From NCBI GenBank assembly GCA_014871385.1, contig CM026429.1:15966318-16030317 (forward strand): a stretch of DNA of 64,000 nt. The letters are read 5' to 3'. The notes beneath the pieces are model-generated. The model did not search any database. It saw only the letters and a list, made by a program, of their open reading frames with translations, and was not told where the DNA came from. Position numbers and translations under genes: made by a program. This DNA is from Ceratodon purpureus. Lineage: Eukaryota > Streptophyta > Bryopsida > Pseudoditrichales > Ditrichaceae. Of this stretch, positions 10,560 to 23,039 are shown in pieces (the stretch's first letter is position 1; every line of letters starts with the position of its first letter).

Positions 10560-13500
10560 AAAAAATACAGAAGTTAACTTTTACCCTAACAACTAGATCT
10601 TTTGCACAATGTGTAATAATTTTTTACAAAATTCACTCAAGAGAAAATAATATCATTAAATATTCAAAATAATTTTTTGTGACATGAATTGATTTTGTAC
10701 AATGAAGTTTGTATAATTAACATGTTCAATGCGGACATAGTTGTGCACTTTGTTGCTAATTACACCAATTTTTACTCAAAAATTAGATTGCACACTTACT
10801 CAATATTTTATTTATTTATTTATTTATTTTCTGGAACAAAGGGTGTCATATTTCAAAAAGAACGATAACTACTCAACATTTCTTTATTAAATGATAAGGG
10901 AACGTGGACAAAAAATAAAAATGCTTAAAGCTATGTATTAGAAAGACTATACTTGCTTTGTCATTTTAAACTAAGACTTGTCAAGTTAAATCCCGTGCAT
11001 TGTATAAAATAGTGAAAATATGGATGCCCAATTTTATTTTTTAAAATTCTTTAAAATATGTTTAAATTTAAAATTGAATCTGAAAATTTAAGGGATTTTT
11101 AAGTAAGTCGTCCTTGCTAGAGGTCGTGTTTTTGATGCTGTATTTTTGAGAATGTATTGAACTTGTTGTTATAACTCAACAAGATATTAGATGGACTTTC
11201 TTTAGTAAAATTTCTCTACATATTTTTTTTGTTAGAACCCAACCAAGAAGGACACGTCACACATGTTAACCACATGGCCCTGATGGAACACTTTTATACT
11301 GCAAGTTTCTCATTTATTAAATTCTACCTACATATCCAATCTTCTAGTTTGGCCACCTAGTCTTTTATAACTAATTAAAATTAATAGCATAACAATGATA
11401 AATGATAAATTTAAGCCATTTATTAATTATATCCTTGTTTGATGTGAGAATAATGACAAGGGCTAAAAAAGGCTTATTAACATTGATGAAGCATTTTGAC
11501 TATATTCCTTGTAAAAAATACATCAAATGCTCATTTTGGTAAACTGAGCATTTGGAATCTAAAAATCACAACATGGGTTTGTTGCAATACTCTCTAGCCG
11601 ACAAGATTCCACATAACGAGGTGGGAAAACCCGCATTTAAGACTATTGTCTTTAGATCTTTTGATGAAGATTTAATAGATAATTTTCATCTTGTAGTGTG
11701 TCTATTTCATTATTTATTAAACACATTGTCACGTGTTTATACATAGAACATGTTAAAAAATCGTTATTGATTCATTAATATGAAAAACTTCAATGTAATA
11801 GTCTTCTTGTTTAAAACAAAGGCATTGTAAATGTGATTATTTTGGATTTTTTTGACAAAAAAGATAGTGACAAACATTTTGACAAGGTTTTCAATCTAAT
11901 TAAGCAATCTGAAATTGTAGCTAAATCATTAAAGAAATATGGAGGTTTAATGTTGATGTATGGGCCGTAGATTTGCAATAGGGTGTTTGATCGTTGTAGA
12001 CAAATCAACAAACCTCATGGAGTAGAAATTGTAGAAGAGAAAATCTTCTTATCCTGATGAACTTGATAGGATTGCTAGTTGTTTTACAACAATGATTAAG
12101 CATAGATTGAAAAATAATTGCCATTATGAACAATAGTGTTTGAAAAACTAGTTCTTATGAACATAGCAACGAGTTTGGCAAGGTTAGGGCGCTGTTCATT
12201 CACAACCACGAGGGCAACTTTGAATTATTGGACAAGTAAGTATGTGGATTCTACAAATTTTGGGTATGGAACTGTCAGGTAGTTTGATAATAATCACACG
12301 AACGAATCATGTCTCAAGAAATATGAAACCCGCACTAGTTGGTGTTACATTCGTAATTAAAAAAATTGGTCTTGACAACTTCTTAGAAGTGAATGGCATA
12401 TTTAAATTTTATAAACAACAACAAAGATTTTGAGACTTGGAACTAATTGCCGCAGTCCTCGACCAATCGCATTTGCTCTTCACTTTTCTTAGGCTCAAAA
12501 TATGATATTCTTTTCTTGTTCTCTTACCATCTCAATTATAATCAATGTATACAAAAATGGTTTTAAAGTTGTTCGCATATTCCTTGCTTGCAAATCAATT
12601 GTGTCATCTTGAATCTTGATAATAATATCATAACTTTTGGAATAACTACGGATTTGGAACAAATATGTTGTTATCGTCTTTTGCTCTTGTTGCTCTATAC
12701 GCTTGTCTTCTTCCATCAAAGTTCTTACTAAAAGTCCACCTCAGATCTTCTATTTTCAAATAGAAGAATGTAATAAAGTGATGATTTTGTCATGGTTTCC
12801 AGGTCAACTATTGTAAAACAACATTTTTAGTAATCCTACAGCCTTGGCTTACAACCTCATCTTTTCTCTTGTTCTTCCTTTACATCTTCCAAATGCTTAT
12901 TGTATAAAGCTTTTAGACTTTAAATTTTAGCACGGCCAAAAAATACATTGATATGAGTATCATTGAAATACCTCTTTAAGAAAATAACATGAGGTAGAAA
13001 ACTAAGCATGACGATATATATATAAGCGTAAAATCAAAATATTAAATATAAAAAATAAAAAGTTTATAAATATATATAATATAATATAAAAAATCAAAAA
13101 ATAATGTATCGTTAAAAAAATATTAAATAATTTACAAAATAAAAGATATAGAAGAATAAATAATTTTTAAATCCATTTTTTTTTTTAAAGTCAATTTTTT
13201 ATTTTGTTTATTTTTTAAATTCCAAAAAGAATAAAAATGAAAAATGAAAGAAATTAAAAAGAAGACCTTCAAAATAGAGGAGGAGTGGAGCCTTGTCCAT
13301 TGCAAAGTTTTTTGGCATATATAAAATTGAATATCTAAGACAAGAGTGTTCTTTATTAGAAAATATTTCCAACAAATATCAATAGCATGGCTACAAAGCA
13401 TAGGCAATTATGAGATTAATTTAAAACACATTTATGGGATTCATTGTTAATCTATATAATAAAATACTAATACATTTACTCTATCAGCATATTTTGCATT

Positions 13501-14320
13501 CATTGTAATAGTTTCAAATGAAATAATAAATAATGTATTTATTTCTAAATTTGATGATTTTTTGTTTTAAGATTTTGGAGGAAATCTTTTTTGGAGGAAA
13601 CATGAAAAATATCGAAACAATTCATTTTTGTCAGTTGCGTTAGAAATTTTGGTATTGGCTTATTTAAAAACTTTAAATTAATTATCATATAAATTCCACA
13701 ATTATGAAATGAGAAACCAATACTTGTTCCACGATACATTTTTCAAAGTGTTTATTACAAAATAATAAATTATCCCTAATATCTAAAACCACAATCAAAT
13801 AAGAATCATTCAAAAGTCATATAAAATATCATGAATTATGTTGAATACACTTTCGACTAATATTTATTCATTTAATATGACTATTAGATGAGAAAAAGAA
13901 GATAAACTTTTGTCTCCAAAAAGACGAGCATGAATTAAGTGTCTCTTTGTTCCACATCCAATTTATTGGATAAAAACTAATTTATTGGTCATCATTAACT
14001 ATATTCAATAAAAATAATAACGTTGAATGCTCTCTCATTTTAAAATTAAGTTATACTTTGAAAGTGCAAGTGTATGCATAAAACATCACAAAATTGAGTG
14101 AATTTCTTGGGCACCAATAGTAGATATGTGACGGTACTATAGCTGATTTGAACAATTTAGAAATGAAAAAGAATGATGATAATTTTTCTTTACTATTTTG
14201 GATGATTTTTTTTTTTTTTTTTTAATTCATATAAAAAAAACTTCTTGACATTGTTTTGACATAAATCTTGGAGAAATATCGAACATCATTAGCAAGAAGT
14301 AAAATGGTTTATTTCTATAG
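10560..14320. other. AT-rich intergenic DNA with faint coding-like traces
   Basis: Mostly AT-rich. Plus-strand traces near 11552-11746 (a 64-aa ATG frame) and 11820-12100 (VNVIILDFFDKKDSDKHFDK, then stops) look like decayed coding DNA of unknown origin. Nothing intact is supported. Confidence 0.5.
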
Positions 14321-14328
14321 GTTTTTTT

Positions 14329-15263
14329 TTAACCCCTAAGTGCCTAAGCATGTTTTGGATCTCAAAACCTCCAAAACAGTGATTTTTGACCACCTTGTAG
14401 AGACGACAATTTGAACCAAACACATTTTCTTTTTTTAGACATCCAGCCGTAAGATCTTGTAGTACATCTTCTTTAGAAGTACTGATAAAATTCTTAGCCG
14501 TTGGATGTTTACCGTCTTAGAGATTATAATGTTCAAAGTTGTAGCAAAACTTTTCTTTGGCATTGGGTGAATGACATAGTCAAAATGGTGCAAAAGGGGA
14601 ATTGAAGATTGTTACCCCAAACATTTTTCCCATATTTGTTTCCATGTAGGTAATCAAGTTGAATACATCCATGGAAAATTTGAGAGACTCCTTCATTTTT
14701 TTGGCTCTCATAAAATTTGTTTTCTAGAAGCAAGTCTGAAAACATTGATATAGTAAACATGCATGACGTCACGTATATTTGGTTTTAGAAAATCTGAACG
14801 ATGGTTAGGTGCCTTTATAAGTTTTTGATTTTTGAGCCAAATTATTTTTGAAAAATTCCAAAATCTCAAATTTTGACGAATTTTGAAAGAAGTAATTCAA
14901 AAATTACTGAAAATATTGAAGCTTGTCTTTGTAATTTTTAGAGGCTGCCCTTGTAAAATTGGTATATTTTTTGACTTGGGTCTCTTTGGAATTTGAGTGG
15001 TAGTTTGGTAATGAACATATTTCAAGAATTGTTTTTAAAAAAAAGCCTAATTTTAAGCTGCCCGTTTTGGACTTGAAACCTAAAATTTCTAGATGAAAGG
15101 TCTTAAAAATGGAATTTGGCTTTGCAAATTTTACCACATATACTTTGTTGTACAAGGAGCATCCAGTAAAATCTTAGGCAAAAATATCAATTTCAACCCC
15201 TTTATCTAGACTGACCGAAACAGCAAAAAGCCATTTCGGCATTCCTGGGCACTTAGGGGTTAA
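14329..15263. mobile_element. Non-autonomous TIR element M1
   Basis: The left end reads TTAACCCCTAAGTGCC and the right end is its exact complement, GGCACTTAGGGGTTAA, about 930 bp apart. The interior has no transposase. Near the left it carries CCGTAAGATCTTGTAG, which recurs in inverted orientation near 32100 in element M5. No convincing target-site duplication was seen. This is interpreted as a MITE-like DNA transposon. Confidence 0.65.
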
Positions 15264-15274
15264 CCATCATAACA

Positions 15275-15560
15275 ACAAAGGTATGGCTGAATTTGTTTCC
15301 ACATATACTTCACTAGTGTATACACCTTCTTTTATTATTTTAGAAACTTTCACCTTTTTTTGTGATTTTCCATGAATTTTGAATACTTAATTCATAAGTC
15401 TTGACCTTAGACTTGGCCTTTGAGGTTCACACCATGACCAACCAAAAGCTTCAATTTGTATATTTTAATGTAGTTTTCAGCCCGAATACATGAACTCTCA
15501 CCTTGGTCAGAAATTTCGACAGTCACCCTCACAACTCGGTCATACTGTGAAGTGGGACAA
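15275..15560 (+). repeat. Dispersed repeat R, diverged copy 1
   Basis: Similar to 32590-32850: both have a TTTCCACA...CTTCA..AGT..TACACCT block followed by CTTTG.GGTTCACAC.ATGACC and a CAAA.GCTTCAA motif. This copy is the most diverged of the three in the window. It starts directly after TIR element M1, as the copy at 32.6 kb does after M5. Confidence 0.5.
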
Positions 15561-15944
15561 ATTCAAGAACTTCAGAAAAACTAAAAAGTAAAAATCTAAA
15601 AAATAAAAAACAAAATAAAAAGAAAAAGAAAATCTATATTCTTTAAAAATCGAAAGCCAATATTAGCCGCAGAACAAATAGATACCGCAAGCACCCACCC
15701 CCTCACACATGTCATGCTTGGAAGCGCTTTGAGGAGTAACCCCCCCTCAAATTACCAAATTCAAAACATCGCAGGCTCACAGAAACTGCAGCAACATCAA
15801 TGCTGCCACCCACCCACCACCCAAAATTACCAAAACGAGACCCAGAAGCTCCATGGCATTGGAGAAAGTGTCCACTGCATCAATGCCACACTATGTTATA
15901 GGCAAGTGGAACGCTACAAAAGAACAAACGATTCCAGTCCCCTA

Positions 15945-16250
15945 CCCCAAGTCCATTTGACCATCAATTTCAACACTCAAAATAACCCCAAAAAACACTA
16001 CAAATACACCTACACTTAATGGCCTCAGCATGGGCATCCAATACCAAAACCCCACAGACTAAATAGAATCAGTAATGGCACTAATTTCCATGGCTTTTCA
16101 GTATGGGCAATAAATCATTTAAAGATGAGAAATCATGTAAAGATGGGAAGGAATTTTGCATGATGGAGTGAGCTATGGTAACTCGGAAGCACCATGCAAC
16201 ACACTCAAATGCAACAAGAAATTCAATCCATATCCCGCTAGGGTATTCTA
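15945..16250 (+). repeat. Direct duplication, unit 1
   Basis: Closely matches 16507-16797, offset about 562 bp in the same orientation, from CCCCAAGTCCATTTGA through TCAATCCATATCCCGC. Unit 1 carries an extra internal duplication of about 18 bp around 16118-16140 (CAT.TAAAGATG repeated). Confidence 0.85.
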
Positions 16251-16506
16251 AAGAGTACCCATCGAACTCTAAGGAGAACCGTAGTAGGGCCCAAGCAAAA
16301 CCTTCCAATTTGCATGACATTGATTCCACGTCATATAAGAGGAGTTTTTTTGGCTAGATTTGAGTCGTAACATCTAAATTTGGCAAAAAAAAATTCTGTA
16401 AAAAATTGTAGAACCTTGAATTTTTGATTTTAGGATTCTTCATGTTCTGTATCATAAAAAAGGGTTCTCCTAATAATTCAATAGATATACATTAGTGTGC
16501 CTGAAT

Positions 16507-16797
16507 CCCCAAGTCCATTTGAGCATCAATTTCAACCCTCAAAATAACCCCAAAAAGCACTACAAATACACCTACACTTAGTGGCCGCAGCGTGGGCATC
16601 CAATACCAAAAACCTCACAAGTCACGGAAAAAATAAAATCAGCAATGGCACTAATTTCCATGGCTTTTCAGTACGGGCAATAAAGCATGTAAAGATGGGA
16701 AGGAATTTTGCATGATGCAGTGAGCTATGGTAACTCGGAAGCACCATGCAACACTCAAGTGGAGGAAATTCAATCCATATCCCGCCGAGGCATTGCA
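16507..16797 (+). repeat. Direct duplication, unit 2
   Basis: Second copy of the 15945-16250 unit, differing at scattered positions and lacking the extra internal repeat. It lies upstream of the 696-aa coiled-coil gene and may include part of its distal promoter; no coding content is supported. Confidence 0.85.
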
Positions 16798-16899
16798 GGC
16801 TCAAGAAGTGAGCGCGAATTGTGCTAGTCGTTGCGGAAAGCATATTGCCAAAGAAAGGCGCGAGAAGCAACATCCCGGCTTCCGAATGGGCGGAGAACC

Positions 16900-18015
16900 G
16901 AACCTCCGAAGACCGAATAATGCACGAGTCTACAGTAAAATCAACAGACGCGGAACATGAAACCATCGCGAGCCCTCGATCGTCCCGTTGCCAACTGATC
17001 TATCTAAGTTAAGGTCATCGACTGCTGGTCGAGGGATAGCGACGAGGCCCTGTGTCGATGAGCCGGGGATGTCGACGACGGGAACATGATGGTGAGGAGG
17101 CGACGAGGTGTGGAGATGGAGATGGAGACGACGTCGAAGAGGCGACGACGGTGTTGAGGAGGTGACCATGGTGGCGATGTAAGCCGTTACGAACGGTCAC
17201 CGTGTGAGGTCGTTGCGTCCGAGTTTCGAGCCGGCGATCGTCGCAATTTGGACGTATTCGTGGTTCGGCGCGGCTTGGTTTCGGGTGCGTGAGGTCGCCG
17301 GGGCGGCAGGATTCCGCGTCTTGTGGATGTGGTGAGTAATCAGCTGGTGAGGTTTGCGTTGTTCCGTTTTGGTGGAGTCGGGAATTTCTTCGACGGCTCT
17401 GGTTTGAGCTGCCGTGTGGATCTGGATTTTGGATGCCGGTCGTGGATTGTGACGAGGTCGTGGTTTCTTGGTTCAGTTGTTGCGTTCGTCGTCCAGTTTC
17501 TTGAGTTCGAGTGAGTAGCATGAGGTGTAGGAGTTGTAGGTAGGGTGCTTGTGCGGAAGTTGGAACGAGGTTTTGTTATTTGGCCTTTGTTGGCGAATGT
17601 CGATTTCTTGAGGTTTTGAGCTGCCGAGGGGGTTTGCATTGCGGATGCTCGTAGTGGAGTGGTCTTGGATTGTATTGAGGTTTAGTATTCGTGGTTTGTT
17701 TGTGTCGTTTCGTGAGTTCGAGTGAGTGATTGATGGTGTGAATTGCAGGAAGGATTGTTTCTTCGGAGGCTGGAACTGCGTGTTGGACACTTGGCGAGGT
17801 CGAGGTCGATTGGTGAAGGAAGTCGTTGCGGAGGGGGTACAAGTGAGGCTCTTGTTAGGTTATGGAGCCTATGAGATACGGAACGGGGGAATGTTCGTTG
17901 TGGATGTGGAGGTTTCAAGGGGAAGAGCGGCATCGTGATTGAGGTCGTTGTTGGCAACGTTCTTGAATTGAATGTGTAGGGCGCGGCGGAGGTGGTTAGC
18001 GAGGTGAGCGTTGCG
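16900..18015 (+). promoter_or_regulatory. GC-rich promoter/5' leader region of the coiled-coil gene
   Basis: GC rises sharply here relative to the DNA before it, with TC- and G-rich tracts typical of a plant promoter and 5' UTR. Several short open frames on both strands reflect composition and are not called as genes. No TATA box could be fixed with confidence. Confidence 0.4.
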
Positions 18016-20106
18016 ATGGCGCTCAGTGAGGTTCAGCGAGGTCATAGTATTGCGTGGAATTGTCCGGCGTTGGAAGGTGGTAGTCTGCATCATAATGGAT
18101 ACAAGCTGACTGAAGAATTGCGGAGGTCTTCTGAATTGTCTGCAGCCAAGATGCGGAGCTTTGAGAGGGAAGATTACAGTTCCTACGGCTTGGAGAAAGG
18201 AGAGAAGGAGAATCTGGAGATGCGTCTTGCACCTGAAGATCTTGCGGAAGAGAACTATGCCAAAGACGGCACTGGTATGCCGGAGCAATGTAGTGATATG
18301 GAAATCTGGGCGGGTAGAACGAAGCTTGAGGAGCATAGTCTCAGGGGCAGAGTGTGGTCGTTGGAAGAGGAGAACGGTGAACTGCACAAGGACTTAGCCG
18401 CCATGACGTTGAAGGAGACTATTCTAAGAGATAAGGTGAAGGATTTTGAGATGCAAATGGACAGTCACAGGAAGCGAGTGGAGAGAGCGGAGAGGACGAT
18501 TTCAGAGCTACGACAAGCGGTAGCTCATAGTAGCAAACAAGCGCGACAAGCTGACGGGGAGGTTGAGGAGCTTCGTTTGCTTTGCACTCGGAAAGATGGA
18601 GAGAAACAGGATTTGCAAAACAGAGTGGAAAGATTGCAGCAGTTGTGTACAGATCACGAGAAGAGCATCCATGGTCTCAGGCAGGGGCTCAAGAATGGGA
18701 TGGATGGAAATAAGGAAGGAAGGATGAGCAGGTTACAGAAGGAATTGCAGAGGTTGAGTGCTGTTGAGATTACTCTTCGTACCGACCTCGAGGCTTCTCG
18801 AGTTGAAAACGCAAGCTTGCGGCAAGATATCAATTCCCTGCTAGAGAGGTCTGCGAACCAGCAGAGAGAGAGTTCAATGCACATGAAGAGACTAGAGCAG
18901 GCGTTACGGTCAGAGATTGATCGTGGACAGTCTAAAGTTGCTGAGCTCCAGGATGAAAATAGTCTCCTGTTTGCGAAATTGAGGCTGCTGACGAGAGAGC
19001 GGCAGGACACCAGAGAGGCCCTCAAAACTTGTAATGACAGAGTATCCGATTTGGAAGAGGAGAATCAATGTCTACAAGAAGAGATTGCTTCGGCAGAGAA
19101 GGCTTTGGAAGTCAAGCAGGAGGCAATCCAAAGCTTAGAGCGTCAGCTCGAACGCCCCACTCAGAATAATGAGGTGGCTCAGACAGCTTTAACGCTACAA
19201 GAGAAGACTTCTCCAAATAGTATCATCGCGATAAAGATGAAGGATAAAGAGCCTCAGAATGCTCCTCACTTGGGAACCGAGCTGCGCCAGAGTCTACAGG
19301 CCGCAGCGCAGCATCTGCATAGCATGAATGAACGGCTGGAGGCGTTGATGGACAAACTTTCCGAGCGCGATCGCCAGCTGCAAGAAGCTAGGTCGGACAT
19401 TGCCCGAAAGGACGAGGTTATTACTGACCTCGAGGCCACTGTGAGCAATTTAGCGAAGACAGTGGATTCCCAAAGTTCGCGCATAATGCGCCTCTCTAAG
19501 CGGAACGAGGATCTCACAAAGGTATCGCAGTCTCAAGCAAGACAGATAGAGGAGTTCCAGACTCGGATTGCTACTGCTTTGGATTCCAAGAATAAGGCAG
19601 AGCAGGAACTGAATGTATCAAGAAAGCGCCTGGAGGATTATGATAAGCACTACGAATCACAGGATTTGACATGCCAGCTGCTACAGGAGAGACTGGAAGC
19701 TTTTGAGGCAGAGCTGCAGCGTTGTCAGCCACAAATTTCCTCGCTTCTGCAACAGAGGGACGACCTAGCGTTGGAGAGGAAAAATCTACATCATTCGCTT
19801 TCCGATGTGACTCTCAGGGTCAACGAGCTTGAGCATCGGTTGGCAGACAAAGAAGAGGCCGTGAAGGTGCAGGAGGTAACTCTGGAGGAACTAAGGAAAG
19901 AGGTGGATGTCGGACGAAAAGAGTTGATTCTTGCCAAACAAGAGAGAGATGAGATGCAAAAAGAAGCAGAGTCAATGAGCAGAGAAGCGTTACGAACAAG
20001 TATGGAGGTTGAAGTTTTACGAAGAAGAGTCCACCAGCTTGATGAAGATTTACTGCTTCGAGATGGTCAGATTTGCATACTTCGTGGCGGTCTTGAAGAT
20101 TCATAG
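18016..20106 (+). CDS. Long coiled-coil protein, DUF7653-like (plant-specific)
   Basis: An intronless ORF of 696 aa. The start is the ATG at 18016 (MALSEVQRG); an upstream extension to 17992 would need GTG. After a non-coiled N-terminus of about 100 residues, nearly all the rest is heptad-rich, charged coiled coil (E, K, R, Q, L; no transmembrane segment). The segment LCTDHEKSIHGLRQGL, followed by LQKELQRLSAVEITLR and SLRQDINSLLERS, resembles the conserved core of plant DUF7653/myosin-heavy-chain-like proteins (LQMLCTDQEKTI.GLR...LTGVE.SLR). The C-terminus (LDEDLLLRDGQICILRGGLED) also fits that family from memory. The role is unknown; scaffold or cytoskeletal function is only an inference. 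A long GC-rich leader precedes it, and the next gene (21846-23011) is convergent. Confidence 0.85.
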   Translation: MALSEVQRGHSIAWNCPALEGGSLHHNGYKLTEELRRSSELSAAKMRSFEREDYSSYGLEKGEKENLEMRLAPEDLAEENYAKDGTGMPEQCSDMEIWAGRTKLEEHSLRGRVWSLEEENGELHKDLAAMTLKETILRDKVKDFEMQMDSHRKRVERAERTISELRQAVAHSSKQARQADGEVEELRLLCTRKDGEKQDLQNRVERLQQLCTDHEKSIHGLRQGLKNGMDGNKEGRMSRLQKELQRLSAVEITLRTDLEASRVENASLRQDINSLLERSANQQRESSMHMKRLEQALRSEIDRGQSKVAELQDENSLLFAKLRLLTRERQDTREALKTCNDRVSDLEEENQCLQEEIASAEKALEVKQEAIQSLERQLERPTQNNEVAQTALTLQEKTSPNSIIAIKMKDKEPQNAPHLGTELRQSLQAAAQHLHSMNERLEALMDKLSERDRQLQEARSDIARKDEVITDLEATVSNLAKTVDSQSSRIMRLSKRNEDLTKVSQSQARQIEEFQTRIATALDSKNKAEQELNVSRKRLEDYDKHYESQDLTCQLLQERLEAFEAELQRCQPQISSLLQQRDDLALERKNLHHSLSDVTLRVNELEHRLADKEEAVKVQEVTLEELRKEVDVGRKELILAKQERDEMQKEAESMSREALRTSMEVEVLRRRVHQLDEDLLLRDGQICILRGGLEDS

Positions 20107-21840
20107 ATGTCATTTTCCATTGGATGGTCCTGAGCGTGGCCAGACTAATGTACATACTCTAACACATTCTTTAGGCGGACCAGCTCCAAGAGCCAGTCCC
20201 AATTTATCACATAATAGTTTCTAACTCTAACAGATTCAGCTTATGGAGAATCGACGCAACGCTGGTGATCACTGAGTTCTTCTAAGCAATTTCCCGACCA
20301 TGATCGACGAGAAGCCACTTGGCAGCTGTATTTGCATTGCCGCAACATGGAGGGCACATCATAACATTCTTTCAGGTATTTTTTCAGGTACCTTAATGAC
20401 ACCACTGGTAGGATTTTTAGTTTTGCTATCCACTCATGAGTAAAGAACAGTGCGAGGCCACAATCACATGGAAACTCCGACTTTCCCGTGGTCAGAATGT
20501 AACTCTTCAGGTGCTAATGTATGTCGTCTCGTGCTATTTCTTCCGATTCTGTCAGGTATTGTATGTTAGCCTTGAAAACAAGTCCTTATTATTCTCTTCA
20601 AGTCAGTCTTCTGATGGTCATGAGAGCACGAGTTCCAACCTCAGAATTGGTAGTTACACACAGATCCGTATGAAGTAATTATGTCTTCAAAATGCTGAAT
20701 TGTGCAGAGCCTCAGGAATTGCCGAGGTGAAAGTGACAACGTGGAGTTTTACAACGCTGGAAAACTATGCATCTGCGGTGTTAGCTACGGTGGACAGGCT
20801 CATTTGTATGATAAATGAAGACACAACCTGGCTTGTTCTGTTCATTTCCTTTCCCAGGCTTTGCAACTCTTCAGTTGTTGTACCGTACTCGGATCTTGTC
20901 GTCCACGGGGGTATTCTTCAGCCGAGTTGAAGAATCAGCATCTCCGCAGCTGTTTCCCTTTGTAGGAAAAAATCTTATTTCGTTTCTACGATACGAGAAT
21001 CTATCACATTATCTGGAATTTAGTCATTTAGTGGGATATGCTAAATAGGAGTAACAATTGAGGTTGGTTACTGTCCAGGGTCTGATGTGCCGGATTCCTC
21101 TCCAGCCTAGACTCTTTAGTGAACCGATTCTATGCAGTATCTGAGGTGTGTATAGATATAAGGTAGGCAGGAATAGAGTACACAACCTCTGCCAGCTTCT
21201 TTCGCAACATTTCAATTTTTGATTTCTCTGGATTTCCTTAGGGGCCATCGTCTAATGACTTTGTATCATTCGGAGTCACATACGCCTCTGAATCGCCAGG
21301 TACTATCTGGTACCTGTTCCTTAAATCATATGTCTGCTTTCATGCATAGAAAACGTCCGGCGCGTACTATGGATTGGCCTTTAACGCATAACTAATTGCG
21401 TGCAAATCTATGAGCGACGTATGACGATTTGAGGATGAACTATGTGTGAAACATAGCACCAGGTGTACCCCTGGACGTGGATTGTTTTTGCCTCCACGTT
21501 CGAACTCGTTAGGAGTGATATTTTATCAGTTTCTTGGCAAGTTTAAAGTTGTCTTTCCTTTAATGACAGTAAGCCATGTACTCACAGCCTACAATCCCTC
21601 TAGCCCCAGCTAGAGAGAAGCCAGACAGGAGCCCAATTAGTTAACTATTTTTTTCATCTCACACGTCTTGAGGTGTTCAACTTTACCAGCTACAACCACA
21701 CAACCAACGAACGGACATCTAGATTACTGAGAGATTGATCAAATGTATTCAAATGAAGTAGTCAGCAACAATGGTCTGTACACTCTTACTACACAATACT
21801 ACACATCACTAAACTACTCGAAGTACACCGACGATGCACA
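20107..21840. other. 3' UTR and intergenic space between convergent genes
   Basis: No further gene supported. Short open frames at 20436-21248 have no recognisable product. Part of this is presumably 3' UTR of the coiled-coil gene. Confidence 0.5.
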
Positions 21841-21845
21841 TCCGA

Positions 21846-23011
21846 TCATGGTGGTGCCGGTGCTACTGCGTCGGAAGGATTAATGGGGGCCAGTCCACGA
21901 TTACACAAAATCAAAAAATATGAAGCTATAAAAATTCCTGTGAACACAGACAAAGTGAGCACTAGAACTCCAAATCTAAAAATCCAGAAATGGCTGCTAT
22001 ATCCGAGATATAGCTTGGGAGCTTCATCCTTGTCCTTCTCCTTAAAATCTTTGAATTTGAAGCGCCTCCCCTTATTTCGAAGAACATTTGTTCTTGCAAC
22101 CGCCTCCTGAAAATCATACCACCAGGTCATCGCATGTCAAAATACGATAAATTCAATAAACAGCCACAGCTGTGCTGATCAGTACAATATTTTGATCACC
22201 GCAAGAATGTGGCACAGAAGGTGGTGAACAAAAGAATAAGGATTCACCATACACACCGTTGCATGCTCAAAAACTAACTGATCTGTTCTGTACTATTCCT
22301 TGATAGGGTGAGCAATTCAAGATGAAATAAACGAAATCTGAAAATGGGTGCAACGAGTGAATCCATTTCTGAAAAAGAGGGACAGGAGAAGTTGAAAGAA
22401 GCATTAGACAGTGAGAGGTTGTGAGATTGTACCCTTCGAGCTAGGTCTTCGTCGTTGCGCAGGTCGTCGATCACTTGGATGCGGCTCAGTTTCATAAACA
22501 CGCCAACGAGGGCGACCGCCCACGCAAGTGCCGTGAGAATGACCGGACTCCACACTTTTTTGCAGTTGTGGTACTCGTTGCCGGATTGCGTGAGCTGCGT
22601 CACGGCCGTCAAAACCACTCCTTGGAACACTGAGAAAAACCCGACTAGCTGATAGATTTCGTTCTTCAGGTCACCACTACGCTTCTCCTTCTTATCCACC
22701 CGGTCGGACAGCAGCTTCACCTTGCGATCCCACTCTTCCAGCGCTACGCTATACACCGTGTTCCGCTTGATCCACAGCAAGCTCTTCACCTCGTAGTAGG
22801 GCTGCAGTGCGTCGTCCTCGTCGTCAATGTTTATGTTCTCATTCATCTCAATGTCTTCCTCTGTCAATCCTAAGTGTATGCCAGCAAGCTCCGGGTGGTG
22901 TGAGGGTTGGGGTTCGGGAGGAATAACATTGTTAGGCTGAACAAGAGGCTGAAGTTCTTGATCACCTTCGATGCTCGAGGTCGAACTTTGCCCCTTACTA
23001 CTACTCATCAT
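21846..23011 (-). CDS. Three-TM membrane protein of unknown family, paralogue A
   Basis: Two exons on the minus strand: 23011-22433 and 22106-21846, joined by GT-AG (GG|GTACAA ... TTTTCAG|GAGGCG) in phase 0, giving 279 aa. The start is ATG-ATG at 23011; an upstream extension to 23038 would need TTG. The N-terminal ~80 residues are hydrophilic and acidic. Then comes a block shared with paralogue B at 26.5-27.5 kb: WIKRN.VYS.ALEEWDRK, RVDKKEKRSG and NEIYQLVGFFSVFQGVV, the last starting TM1. TM2 is around WSPVILTALAWAVALVGVF and TM3 is in exon 2 (VFTGIFIASYFLILCNRG). Exon 1 ends DEDLARR exactly where B ends DEDQARR. I do not recognise the family. It lies head-to-head with the small gene at 24793. 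Predicted integral membrane protein; the compartment is unknown. Confidence 0.85.
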
Positions 23012-23039
23012 CGTGCCGCCTGTGAACTTCACTGTCAAT

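Noticed and set aside
17992-18015. GTG-initiated extension of the 696-aa protein
   Set aside because: A nuclear plant gene would start at ATG; the first in-frame ATG is 18016. The same reasoning was applied at 23038, 27508 and 58196.
17015-18387. Several minus-strand open frames of 70-170 codons opposite the leader and start of the coiled-coil gene
   Set aside because: They overlap each other in different frames in GC-rich DNA, lack recognisable domains and mirror the plus-strand composition.
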